NCBI GenBank assembly: GCA_030040315.1
Contig: JASHTY010000041.1
Span: forward strand, 1-32,420
DNA from: Terriglobia bacterium
Lineage (GTDB): Bacteria > Acidobacteriota > Terriglobia > UBA7540
Direction: 5' to 3'
DNA: 32,420 nucleotides
Shown here: positions 1 to 7,770 of the stretch, one piece after another
Position numbering within the stretch: the first letter of the stretch is position 1
Layout: each line of letters begins with the position of its first letter
Position numbers and translations under genes: made by a program
The notes under the pieces: model-generated
Databases searched by the model: none
Told to the model about the DNA's origin: nothing
The model's input: the letters and a program-made list of their open reading frames with translations, nothing else

Positions 1-771
1 TTTCCAGAAGTCTCGCCGCGCTACGGCGAAATCACCTATGTCTCCGACCTCGAATCGATCGATCGGGAAGCTGATCTGGTATTGGAAGGCATTGCCGAAG
101 ATATGGCCGCCAAAGCCGCCTTGGGGAGGTCGCTAGCTGGGGCGGCGAGTCGCGGCGCAATCTTCTGCAGCAGCACATCAGGCCTGAGCATTTCGGAAAT
201 GGGGAAGCTGTCCGGTTTTCCCGAGCAGGTTATCGGCACTCACTTCTGGAACCCGCCCCACCTGATGCCCTTGGTGGAAGTTGTCGTGGGGTCGGGTACG
301 GCGGAAACCACCGCGCAGACCACGATCGAGTTCTGCCGCAGTATCGGCAAGTTGCCGGTACGTGTGAACATTGACGCGCCGGGCTTCATTGGTAATCGCA
401 TGTTGCACGCGATGTGGCGTGAAGCAGTCGAAATCGTGGAGCGAGGCATCGCTTCTGCTGAGGACGTTGACACGGTGGCCAAGATGACGTTTGGGCTCCG
501 TCTGCCCGCTGTTGGACCACTGGAGAACATGGACCTCGTCGGGCTCGATCTGGTCCAGACCATTCACCGTTATCTGCTCGCGGACCTGGCCGCGAATCGC
601 GGCCCCGGCCGGTTGCTGGATGACCTGGTCCAGACGGGTCAACTGGGAATGAAGACTCACTCCGGCTTCTATGATTGGGCGAAGCGTGACCCCGCGGCTC
701 TAATTGAGGAACGCGATCGCCAGATTGCTCGCGAATTAAAGAGAAAATCGCAAAGGAAGGAGCATCCGTGA
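1..771 (+). CDS. 3-hydroxyacyl-CoA dehydrogenase, 5'-truncated by window edge
   Basis: The reading frame is open from base 1, so the gene begins outside the window; 256 codons are visible. The family oxidises the 3-hydroxyl of (S)-3-hydroxyacyl-CoA with NAD+, in beta-oxidation or hydroxybutyryl-CoA metabolism. The visible part covers the end of the NAD-binding domain and the helical C-terminal domain. The segment GTHFWNPPHLMPLVEVV carries the catalytic His (codon 241-243) and its partner Glu (277-279). It is followed by the family motif APGFIGNRM and a C-terminal GLRLPAVGPLENMDLVGLD region. The Rossmann GxGxxG lies outside the window. An internal TTG at 82 could be mistaken for a start, but homology-like sequence continues upstream of it. 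It converges on the next gene with only 3 bp between stops. Its substrate cannot be read from sequence; a hydroxybutyryl-CoA or gulonate dehydrogenase subtype is possible. Confidence 0.88.
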   Translation, partial: FPEVSPRYGEITYVSDLESIDREADLVLEGIAEDMAAKAALGRSLAGAASRGAIFCSSTSGLSISEMGKLSGFPEQVIGTHFWNPPHLMPLVEVVVGSGTAETTAQTTIEFCRSIGKLPVRVNIDAPGFIGNRMLHAMWREAVEIVERGIASAEDVDTVAKMTFGLRLPAVGPLENMDLVGLDLVQTIHRYLLADLAANRGPGRLLDDLVQTGQLGMKTHSGFYDWAKRDPAALIEERDRQIARELKRKSQRKEHP

Positions 772-774
772 GCG

Positions 775-1773
775 TCAGGACGCTGCGGCACTCTGAAAGG
801 CTTCGGGATTAGCGACGAATTCAGGCCGCTCACCCTTTAGAATTAACAGCACCTGGCGAGCCACCAACTGGGCCATCCTTTCGAGGGCAGCGCCCGTGGA
901 GCTGGAAATGTGGGGTGTAAACAATGTTCGCGGCGCCGCAAGAATGGGGTGATCAATGGGCGGCGGCTCCGTCTCGAATACGTCCAAAGCCGCGCCGTAC
1001 AAATGTCCCCGGCTGAGAGCCTCCGAAAGCGCAACCGTGTCGACAACTGATCCCCGCGCCGTGTTCACGAGCATGGCCGACGGCCGCATATAACCAAGCG
1101 TTTCCGCATTGACCAAATGATGTGTTTCCGGTGTGGCGGGAACGTGCAGCGACACCACGTCCGATTGTTCCAGAAGCTCGCGGAGTGATCCAACTAAAGT
1201 GATTGGCAACCTTCCGGCTTGCGACGAATGGTAAGGATCATAGGCGAGCACCTGCATATTGAATCCGTTGTGGCAGATCTCCGCGACCCTTGTGCCAATC
1301 ACGCCTAATCCGATGATTCCAAGTGTCTTCCCGGAAAGCTCGATGCCGGTGATGGAACGGCGATCATCGAACCGAGCTTCCCGAACCAGCCGGTCGGCCA
1401 CCACCGACTGTCGCGCCAAAGCCAGCATCAGTTGCACCGCATGCTCCGCCACCGCGTTCGCCATGGTCAGCGCGCTGGGTGTGAACACGACCGGAATTCC
1501 GAGCCTTGTCGCGGCGGTCAGGTCAACATTGTCAACCCCAACACCATGCTTGCCGATGACCTTCAGTTTCGGCGCCGCTGCCAGCACCGCCTCCGTCACA
1601 TTGAACAGCCGCACAATTATCGCATCAGCAATGGCCAGATCATGGTCGCCCGGAAGTTGGCCCTCCCGCCAGGGGGCGCAAATCTCACACTCTGCGCTGA
1701 GCGTTTGCAGGCCCACCTCCGCAATGCGCTCGGTAATCAATACGATCGGCTTGTCCGCTATCACGAATTTCAC
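775..1773 (-). CDS. D-isomer-specific 2-hydroxyacid dehydrogenase (phosphoglycerate dehydrogenase-like)
   Basis: A 332-aa cytosolic NAD(P)-dependent dehydrogenase that interconverts a 2-hydroxyacid and a 2-oxoacid. The Rossmann motif GLGVIG is at residues 155-160. The catalytic triad is complete: Arg240 in NTARGSVVD, Glu269 in DVFETEPP and His288 in FTPHISSS. There is no ACT domain, so it is the short form rather than regulated full-length SerA. I place the start at GTG 1773, because it overlaps the TGA of the upstream SDR gene by four bases (GTGA), a typical coupled start. The frame is open up to 1869, but that would add 32 residues fully inside the SDR gene. It is the second gene of an SDR-dehydrogenase operon. 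A substrate such as glycerate, glyoxylate/hydroxypyruvate or a sugar acid is possible but unproven. Confidence 0.9.
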   Translation of the reverse strand: MKFVIADKPIVLITERIAEVGLQTLSAECEICAPWREGQLPGDHDLAIADAIIVRLFNVTEAVLAAAPKLKVIGKHGVGVDNVDLTAATRLGIPVVFTPSALTMANAVAEHAVQLMLALARQSVVADRLVREARFDDRRSITGIELSGKTLGIIGLGVIGTRVAEICHNGFNMQVLAYDPYHSSQAGRLPITLVGSLRELLEQSDVVSLHVPATPETHHLVNAETLGYMRPSAMLVNTARGSVVDTVALSEALSRGHLYGAALDVFETEPPPIDHPILAAPRTLFTPHISSSTGAALERMAQLVARQVLLILKGERPEFVANPEAFQSAAAS

Positions 1774-2600
1774 TCCACTTTCGCCCAGTCCCGGACGGTA
1801 TTCTTGGCAGGCGATGCCGAGACACCCGTCAAACCGCCCGCGACGATCAGGTTCTGGCCCGTCATCCATTCGCTTTCCTCTGAGGCAAGAAACAGCACGG
1901 CATTGGCGACATCCCTGGGCTTTCCCCAGCGTCCCAGGGGAATCGAAGCGCGCACCCTTTCGACCATGGCCTCCCGAGTAATCCCCAAAGTCGCTGCGCG
2001 CTGCGGCATGACCGTATCGTGGAATTCAGTGGGAACCGGGCCGGGGCTGACGGCGTTGACGTTCACTCCAAACGGCGCCAGCTCAATAGCCAGCGTTTGA
2101 GTCAGGCTCACCACACCGGCTTTCGCCACGTTGTAGGATACGCACAAAGCCGCAGGGCCCGTGGCATTGAGTGATGCAATGTTGATGATCTTGCCGGATT
2201 CCTGCTGAGCCATTACGGAACCCACCTCGCGGCAACAGAGGAACACTCCCATAAGATTGACGCTGAGAACTCTGTTCCACTCTTCCACGCTCAGGTGAAT
2301 CACCGGAACGATATTGGGCGGCACGCCAGCGGAATTTACCAAGATGTCGATGCCTCGGTGCTGGGCTTTGACGATTTTCACCAAGGCGCTCACTGACTCC
2401 TCGCTGGTTACATCCACTTCAGCCGCGCTACAGCGGTGGCCGGCGGCGCGCAGCTTCTCGGCCGACTCCTCGGCACGCTTTTTGCGGATGTCGGCGATAA
2501 TCACGTGCGCGCCGGCGCCGGCCAGCGTCTCGGAGATGCCCAAGCCGATGCTTTGGGCTCCTCCGGTAACTACAGCGACTTTTCCCGTCAGGTTTGACAT
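1770..2600 (-). CDS. SDR family NAD(P)-dependent oxidoreductase
   Basis: A 276-aa classical short-chain dehydrogenase/reductase. The cofactor motif TGGAQSIG is at 12-19, NSAG at 89-92 and the structural Asn at 115. The catalytic Ser is at 143 and the YxxxK pair at Tyr156/Lys160. The sequence after the active site, with AVSPGPVPTEF and a WMTGQNLIVAGG C-terminal stretch, is standard for the FabG-like branch. Start ATG 2600 is preceded by GGAG nine bases upstream. It is translationally coupled to the downstream 2-hydroxyacid dehydrogenase, which suggests both act on one hydroxy- or sugar-acid pathway. The specific substrate is not visible. The last ~20 residues extend beyond the usual family end. 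Confidence 0.9.
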   Translation of the reverse strand: MSNLTGKVAVVTGGAQSIGLGISETLAGAGAHVIIADIRKKRAEESAEKLRAAGHRCSAAEVDVTSEESVSALVKIVKAQHRGIDILVNSAGVPPNIVPVIHLSVEEWNRVLSVNLMGVFLCCREVGSVMAQQESGKIINIASLNATGPAALCVSYNVAKAGVVSLTQTLAIELAPFGVNVNAVSPGPVPTEFHDTVMPQRAATLGITREAMVERVRASIPLGRWGKPRDVANAVLFLASEESEWMTGQNLIVAGGLTGVSASPAKNTVRDWAKVE

Positions 2601-2630
2601 AGGGTGTGTCTCCAGAAACCACGATATCGC

Positions 2631-2782
2631 TGGCTGGCGCAGACACGATTTTGGTGTCTGCGATTTGCAAACCCCCCACCTGAACTCGCATTGAGGAAAC
2701 GCAGACGTTGAAAGGCATGTCTGCGGCAGCCGACCGGGTGTTCAAACCCAAACGCGGGTGGGGAAACGCGCGTACTGCGCTA
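2631..2782. repeat. Dispersed ~150-bp repeat, copy A, with two hairpins
   Basis: This stretch matches 4709-4857 over most of its length. Shared blocks include CAGACACGATTTT, TTTGCAAACC, CTGAACTCG, TTGAAAGGCATGTCTGCG and GCGGGTGGGGA. It contains a perfect 9-bp hairpin (CGCAGACAC, loop of 7, GTGTCTGCG, 2638-2662) and a 7-bp hairpin (CGCAGAC/GTCTGCG, 2700-2725). Its far end reaches the stop codon of the ankyrin gene. It fills the gap between that gene and the SDR operon, so any SDR promoter probably lies in or next to it. Confidence 0.75.
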
Positions 2783-4615
2783 CTTCCCGCCGGCCTGCTG
2801 CAACGCCGCGCTAATGTAGGGATAATCGTGCGCGAGGGCGAGTGCCGTCTGGCCTTTCTTGTCTTTCAGGTTGGGATTGGCGCCGGCTTTCAGCAGTTCG
2901 GTCACCGTTGAGGGATCGCCGAAATCAATCGTTGCGGCGTACATGAGCGGTGTATAGCCGAAGCGGTCGACGGCATTCACGTCCGCGCCGGCGGCGATCA
3001 GCGCCTTCGCGGCCTCTGTCTGGTGCGCCACGACTGCCCAATCCAAGGCCGTCATGCCGTCGGGGTCGGTTTCATGAACATTCGCTCCGCCCTTGATGAG
3101 CGCCCTCAGCACTTCCGGATCGCCGAACGTGACGGCGTCGAGCAGGGGACTGGTGGGAAACATTCCGATGAGATCCATCTTCTGGTTCACGTCGGCGTGG
3201 TGATTGAGCAAAAGGGCGACATTGTCCCGATCATTCGACATGGCGGCCAGGAAAAGTGGTGAGGCGTCAAACTGGGCACCCTTTCCGGGATTCGCCTCCG
3301 CTCCGTGGTCAAGCAACAATCGCACTCCCGGAGCCGAGCCGAAATAAGTTGCAGTCACCATCAGGGCCGTAAAGCCGGATTTGGCTTTCGCTTGCACATC
3401 CGCCCCTCGGTCGATGAGCAATTGCATCTTGTCGACGTTTGGCGCGGCCATCATCAGCAGAGTCGTGCCCTCCGGGGTTTTGCTGTTGGGGTCAAGGCCC
3501 GCGTCAAGTTGCGCCTTCAGTTCCGCCGCCGTTCCAAATAGCGCAGTTTCCATCCACGGCTTCAGGCCGGTGGGCGTGAGCACGGCGGGAGGTTGCGGGT
3601 AAAACGGGTTGGCAGCTTTGGGCAATGCCAGCATCAGCGCCATCGCAGCCCAGCATGCGCCGGCGGTCGAAATGTATTGGTCGTGCCCGTAAGGATAGCC
3701 GGACTCAATGTATGGCGGGCTCACGCTGGCGGGCGAGACTTGCCGCGTATGCACGTGCCACGTCCCATCGGCTTCCTGGGTGGAGAGCAGGTATTGCAGC
3801 CCCTTTTGCCAGGGCGCGTCCGTGATTGGTACGCTTCCGGCTTCGTTGAGCGCCGCCAAAGCCTCACCGGTGGAATAGGCGTCGGAAGGCATGTGGGGCA
3901 ACTCACCCCAGCCGCCATCGGACCGCTGCAAGGCCAGCAGTTCCTGCGACGCGCGGCGAATATCGGACGGGTTTGCATTCGCAAAGTGCAGGCCGAAGAG
4001 GCGGAATGTGAAGTCTTCGGTGCTGTGTGGCTCGGTGGTTAGCAGCCACTTGCGCGCGCGTGCTGAGCGCTCCTCGGTTTCCTTGGCAAGCTGAGGGGGC
4101 ATGTACAAATGCATCGCTCGCAATGCCACGGCAGTGGCGGTGAAACGGCTGTAGGACTGCGGCGGGCGGTCATCGCCGGTCGGCCATTGACCATCGGGCC
4201 GCTGCCAGGAGGCGATTCGGCGGGCAAATACTGCAGATATCAGATTGGGTTTCACTCCCACCGAATGCGCCGCCACCAGCGTCCAGCCATCCGACGGCGC
4301 CGGGTCAATCAGCATGGGGTCCTGCACGGCGTGGTCGACGGAACTCAGGTCTGTGGTGCTCACAAACGCCTTGGCGGCCACCTGACTGGCTGCGGCTTCG
4401 TCAACCGGCACTCCGCGCTCGCGCGCCACGTGCTCCATCAGCAAGGGGAGACCGTGGTCGTGGCATGAGAAGCACTGCATCACCTGGGCGAACCCGGATG
4501 AACCCTTCTGCACCATCGCCACCGCACGCGTGGCAGCGGAACGAATCTGCTCCTGCGATGCGGCCTGTGCATGCATCACGGGAACCAGCAGGAAAATCAA
4601 AAGTGCTCGACGCAT
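2780..4615 (-). CDS. Secreted CxxCH / squalene-cyclase-like QW-repeat / ankyrin-repeat protein
   Basis: A 611-aa protein with a Sec signal peptide (basic MRR, then a hydrophobic core, likely cut after MHAQA, about residue 18). A single CFSCH at 48-52 looks like a c-type haem site. Three QxxDGxW motifs (138-144, 230-236, 280-286) resemble the QW repeats of the terpenoid cyclase alpha/alpha toroid, and the C-terminal half (about 355-608) has seven or eight ankyrin repeats. The usual Asp-rich cyclase motif DxDD is not visible, so cyclase activity is doubtful and the toroid may be a binding scaffold. The start is firm: AAGGAG lies six bases before ATG 4615. It stands alone between two repeat copies. 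I expect an exported, possibly haem-bearing protein; the function is unknown. Alternatively the CxxCH may bind another ligand. Confidence 0.85.
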   Translation of the reverse strand: MRRALLIFLLVPVMHAQAASQEQIRSAATRAVAMVQKGSSGFAQVMQCFSCHDHGLPLLMEHVARERGVPVDEAAASQVAAKAFVSTTDLSSVDHAVQDPMLIDPAPSDGWTLVAAHSVGVKPNLISAVFARRIASWQRPDGQWPTGDDRPPQSYSRFTATAVALRAMHLYMPPQLAKETEERSARARKWLLTTEPHSTEDFTFRLFGLHFANANPSDIRRASQELLALQRSDGGWGELPHMPSDAYSTGEALAALNEAGSVPITDAPWQKGLQYLLSTQEADGTWHVHTRQVSPASVSPPYIESGYPYGHDQYISTAGACWAAMALMLALPKAANPFYPQPPAVLTPTGLKPWMETALFGTAAELKAQLDAGLDPNSKTPEGTTLLMMAAPNVDKMQLLIDRGADVQAKAKSGFTALMVTATYFGSAPGVRLLLDHGAEANPGKGAQFDASPLFLAAMSNDRDNVALLLNHHADVNQKMDLIGMFPTSPLLDAVTFGDPEVLRALIKGGANVHETDPDGMTALDWAVVAHQTEAAKALIAAGADVNAVDRFGYTPLMYAATIDFGDPSTVTELLKAGANPNLKDKKGQTALALAHDYPYISAALQQAGGK

Positions 4616-4708
4616 GGGCTCTCCTTACGAAAACTGGACTTGAATTGATGGATATTGTGCATCACGAGGACCAAATTCGCAATCCCGCATTGTAGCGCTC
4701 CTTCCCGC

Positions 4709-4857
4709 TGACTGGCACAGACACGATTTTTAGTGGCTGCGTTTTTGCAAACCCTCATCTGAACTCGAGGAATCACGGACATTGAAAGGCATGTCTGCGC
4801 CAGCGGGGCGGCGCGCGCCCAATCCCTAACTGATAGCGGGTGGGGACACCTGTGCTA
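4709..4857. repeat. Dispersed ~150-bp repeat, copy B
   Basis: The second copy of the repeat at 2631-2782, in the same orientation. Small indels separate the two, and its first hairpin is imperfect (CAGACAC against GTGGCTG). The copies sit on both sides of the ankyrin gene. This one occupies most of the 263-bp space ahead of the methyltransferase gene and ends just before that gene's likely promoter -10 region. Confidence 0.72.
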
Positions 4858-4872
4858 CAACGCTGCTAAAAT
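4843..4872 (+). promoter_or_regulatory. Candidate extended -10 promoter for the methyltransferase, possibly leaderless
   Basis: TGCTAAAAT at 4864-4872 fits an extended -10 (TGnTAtaaT). A weak GGGACA lies 18 bp upstream at 4843-4848. Transcription would begin about 4878-4879, at the ATG itself. No Shine-Dalgarno sequence is visible before that ATG. Confidence 0.4.
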
Positions 4873-4878
4873 GCCGAA

Positions 4879-5538
4879 ATGCCAACTCACAACGACTGCA
4901 ACCTTTGGACTTCCTCCGAACACGTTCTGGAATACCTGCGCATTGCGGACGCGCTTCCGCACCGCACGGAGGGGGAAGCGACTTTGCTGGAGTTTCTTCC
5001 TCGTGACGCCGCGCGAATTCTGGACGTGGGAAGCGGTGATGGACGACTTCTGGCGCTGGCCAAGGCGGACAGACCGAAGACAGATTTCGTAGCGTTGGAT
5101 TTTTCGCCCGCCATGCTGGAGGCTCTGCATCGCAAGTTTGACTCGGATGCCCGCGTGAAAATCGTTACCCACGATTTCTCGAACCCGCTGCCGCCTCTGG
5201 GGCAATTCGATGCAGTGATTTCGAGTTTTGCCATTCACCATGTTCGGCACGAGCGCAAGCGGAGCCTTTATGGGGAGATTCTCGAGTGTCTTGTGCCGGG
5301 CGGTGTATTCCTCAACCTGGAACACGTCTCCTCTCCCACCGAGCAGCTTCATCTACAGTTCCTCACGGCTTTCGGCATTACTCCGGAGAAGGAGGACCCC
5401 TCCAATAAGCTACTCGATGTCGAGCAGCAGCTAGTCTGGCTGCGGGAGATTGGCTATGTTGACGTAGACTGCCATTGGAAGTGGCGCGAACTTGCGCTGC
5501 TGGCGGGGTTGAAGCGGAATTCGGGCGCCGGCGCGTGA
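4879..5538 (+). CDS. Class I SAM-dependent methyltransferase
   Basis: A 219-aa soluble protein with a Rossmann methyltransferase fold. Motif I (LDVGSGDG) is at 48-55 and the acidic residue that binds the SAM ribose is probably Asp74 in VALDFSPAM. Motif IV is DAVISSFAIHHV (111-122), followed by a post-motif PGGVFL at 140-145. The N-terminal WTSSEHVLEYL...PHRTEGEATLL leader is a family-like cap. The acceptor substrate cannot be told from sequence. ATG 4879 has no visible ribosome-binding site; a candidate -10 box lies seven bases upstream, so the mRNA may be leaderless. It converges on the HD-GYP regulator with a 62-bp gap. Confidence 0.88.
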   Translation: MPTHNDCNLWTSSEHVLEYLRIADALPHRTEGEATLLEFLPRDAARILDVGSGDGRLLALAKADRPKTDFVALDFSPAMLEALHRKFDSDARVKIVTHDFSNPLPPLGQFDAVISSFAIHHVRHERKRSLYGEILECLVPGGVFLNLEHVSSPTEQLHLQFLTAFGITPEKEDPSNKLLDVEQQLVWLREIGYVDVDCHWKWRELALLAGLKRNSGAGA

Positions 5539-5600
5539 AGAGTTCGCATGATTAAAGGGTTGCATTCGCACGCCGCCATTCAATCGGCAGGTCGGCAATT

Positions 5601-6677
5601 TCATTTCACAGCCACCACCGGCCCGGCCGCCTCCTCGCGAACTTGCTTCAACGTGGCAATTGGGATTTTGAGGAACATCTCCACAATGTGCGGATCAAAC
5701 TGCTTCCCGCTGCACCTTTCTATTTCCGCCACCGCCGCTTCAAATCCCGGCGCTTTGCGATAGCTGCGGTCGGAAGTGAGGGCATCCAGGGTATCGGAGA
5801 TGGTAAAGAGCCGGGAACCGAGGGGAATCTGCGGGCCTTTCAAACCGTCCGGGTAGCCCGACCCGTCGAATTTTTCGTGATGGTGACGAACAATTGAGCT
5901 GGCGGGGCGAAGGAATGGAACGCGCTTCAGGATCTCGTCTCCAACGACGGGGTGCTTGCGCATTTCCACCCATTCTTCCTCCGTCAGTTTGGCGGGCTTC
6001 AGCAGAATCGCGTCCGCCACGGCAATTTTTCCGATGTCGTGCAGCAATGCGCCTTGTTCCAGGGACGGCATCAGCGCCGGCGGGTAGCCGGCCTTGCGAG
6101 CCAGAAAGCGAGTGTAGGCGCGCACGCGATGGGAATGCGCGGAGACTTCATGCTCCCGTGCATCGAGAGCCGCCACCAACGCTTCCAGGGTCATCAGGTA
6201 ATTGGATTCCAGCTCACTGAGTGCCACTTCGATCTCCCGCGTGCGACGCTGAATACTGGATTCAAGCGAGCCCCGGTAGGCACGGGCCTGCCGCAGCGTC
6301 ACCACATGATCGAAAGCGCGCGCCACCGAGCGCGTTACTTCCTCCGCCACCAGCGGCTTGACCAGAAAGTCCTGCGCCTGCATGCGCAGCGCGGTGATCA
6401 CGGTTTCAACCTGAAGGGCTCCGGTTACCAGGATGAACCCCACGTCCCAGCGGCTCTGCTGCGCCATGGAGAGCAGGTCGAGCCCGGAGGCGCCGGGCAT
6501 CCAAACGTCGCATACAATGATGTCGAAGTCGCCACTCTCAATGGATTCCAGAGCACATGCGGCATCCGCGGCTTCCCCCACGTGGGAGGCTATGGGGCGC
6601 AGAGCCTCCTTGAAGAACATGCGCACCGCAGAGTCGTCGTCAACGACCAGGATCTTGGGAAGAGTTCGGGTCAGCAT
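5601..6677 (-). CDS. Response regulator with HD-GYP c-di-GMP phosphodiesterase domain
   Basis: A 358-aa cytosolic two-domain protein. The N-terminal receiver has the DDD acidic pocket at 13-15, phospho-acceptor Asp57, Thr85 and Lys107. A helical linker (about 130-165) leads to an HD-GYP domain with HDIGK at 213-217 and the signature HHHEKFDGSGYPDG at 265-278. HD-GYP proteins hydrolyse cyclic di-GMP, usually to GMP or pGpG. The metal ligands appear intact, so activity is likely, with phosphorylation of the receiver tuning it. It is transcribed away from the OmpR-type regulator and the flagellar regulators, which suits a role in switching between motile and attached states. No good Shine-Dalgarno lies close to ATG 6677; an AGGAG is 18 bases upstream. 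Confidence 0.93.
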   Translation of the reverse strand: MLTRTLPKILVVDDDSAVRMFFKEALRPIASHVGEAADAACALESIESGDFDIIVCDVWMPGASGLDLLSMAQQSRWDVGFILVTGALQVETVITALRMQAQDFLVKPLVAEEVTRSVARAFDHVVTLRQARAYRGSLESSIQRRTREIEVALSELESNYLMTLEALVAALDAREHEVSAHSHRVRAYTRFLARKAGYPPALMPSLEQGALLHDIGKIAVADAILLKPAKLTEEEWVEMRKHPVVGDEILKRVPFLRPASSIVRHHHEKFDGSGYPDGLKGPQIPLGSRLFTISDTLDALTSDRSYRKAPGFEAAVAEIERCSGKQFDPHIVEMFLKIPIATLKQVREEAAGPVVAVK

Positions 6678-7091
6678 ACGCTTTTGGGCGCAAATCTCCT
6701 CGCGACTTGATTTGACGGCGAATCAACGGTCTCGGGAGATTTTTTCTCAGATAATTGAATCGGCTGCGGGCAGATATCTCTTTAGAATTCGTGCTTCCCG
6801 CGCCGCTGCTTCGTTCGGGACGCCCCTCGGGAGTTAGTTTTGGAGATTTCTAATTTCCCGCAACCAACTGAAAATTTGGCGGCTGAAAACATTTGTTGCC
6901 CATCGCTTCAATCCCTTTGTTGAAATTTACTCATCCTTTATCCGCATCCAGCCGAAATAAGATGTGATTAACGAAGCCAAGACCCATGGAGAGGCGCGAG
7001 CGCTTCCACGATCAATTAAAACCCGTACCGCTCTTCGTCCCGCGGGGCCGGCGCGGCCGAGAAAAATTCGGCCAGGGAAAGAGGTGACAAG
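6678..7091. other. 414-bp divergent intergenic region between HD-GYP and OmpR-type regulator genes
   Basis: There is no convincing gene here. It is more AT-rich than its surroundings. It holds an imperfect inverted repeat (CGGGA/TTAG pairing with CTAA/TCCCG, 6828-6860) and a perfect GGCCGA/TCGGCC hairpin at 7055-7073, just ahead of the strong GAGGTG ribosome-binding site for ATG 7092. The latter would lie in the 5' leader of the OmpR-type gene. I could not identify a promoter with confidence. Confidence 0.5.
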
Positions 7092-7766
7092 ATGCGAGTT
7101 CTGATAGCCGAAGATGACAAGCCCGTTGCCAGTTTCGTGCAGAAAGGCTTGGAGGCTGAACAATATGCAGTGGACGTTGCGCAGGACGGCGATGAGGCGC
7201 AGTTCATGGTGAGTCAATTCGAGTATGACGTCGCCGTGCTCGATTTAACGCTGCCGCGCGTGGACGGCTTGGATGTGCTCAGGCATATCCGCCACACCAA
7301 GCCCGCGCTGCCGGTGTTGATTCTGACCGGGCGCAATCGCGTTGAAGACCGCGTTAAGGGGCTTGACCTGGGCGCGGACGATTACCTGACCAAACCCTTC
7401 TCATTTACCGAACTCTCCGCGCGCGTGCGAGCCTTGCTGCGGCGGGCCTCGACGCCCGCGGAAGTCATGCTGCGCGTGAAGGACCTTGAGTTGAACCGTG
7501 TGGAGCGCGTCGTGAAGCGCGGCGGCAGTGCCATCGTGCTGACCCCCAAGGAATTTTCCCTGCTCGAGTATCTTATGCGCAACGTGGGCCGCTGCGTTAC
7601 CCGCGCCATGATCATTGAGCACGTCTGGAATCTTTCCTTCGACACCATGACCAATGTGGTGGACGTGTACATCAACTACTTGCGGAAAAAAGTGGACCAG
7701 GGATTCGACCGCAAGCTGATTCAGACGGTGCGCGGCGTAGGCTATCAAATCGGCGGCGAGGCGTGA
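7092..7766 (+). CDS. OmpR/PhoB-family response regulator
   Basis: A 224-aa transcription factor. The receiver domain (1-115) has the acidic pair EDD (7-9), phospho-acceptor Asp51, Thr79 and Lys101. The C-terminal winged helix (about 127-222) carries the typical TPKEFSLLEYLM segment and the VDVYINYLRKKVD recognition helix, ending in RGVGYQI. ATG 7092 has GAGGTG six bases upstream. The next gene starts four bases after this stop, so the two are co-transcribed. That neighbour is the histidine-kinase-like protein and the natural phosphodonor candidate. The target genes are not shown by the sequence. The gene order suggests it feeds into motility control. Confidence 0.93.
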   Translation: MRVLIAEDDKPVASFVQKGLEAEQYAVDVAQDGDEAQFMVSQFEYDVAVLDLTLPRVDGLDVLRHIRHTKPALPVLILTGRNRVEDRVKGLDLGADDYLTKPFSFTELSARVRALLRRASTPAEVMLRVKDLELNRVERVVKRGGSAIVLTPKEFSLLEYLMRNVGRCVTRAMIIEHVWNLSFDTMTNVVDVYINYLRKKVDQGFDRKLIQTVRGVGYQIGGEA

Positions 7767-7770
7767 TGGC

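Noticed and set aside
1259-2100. Plus-strand open frames opposite the 2-hydroxyacid dehydrogenase and SDR genes
   Set aside because: Antisense to two genes with complete catalytic motifs; compositionally odd (Ser/Ala/Arg-rich) and without recognisable domains.
5952-6710. Plus-strand 252-codon open frame opposite the HD-GYP gene
   Set aside because: The minus strand encodes a complete receiver and HD-GYP domain. The antisense product has no motif and lies across both domains.
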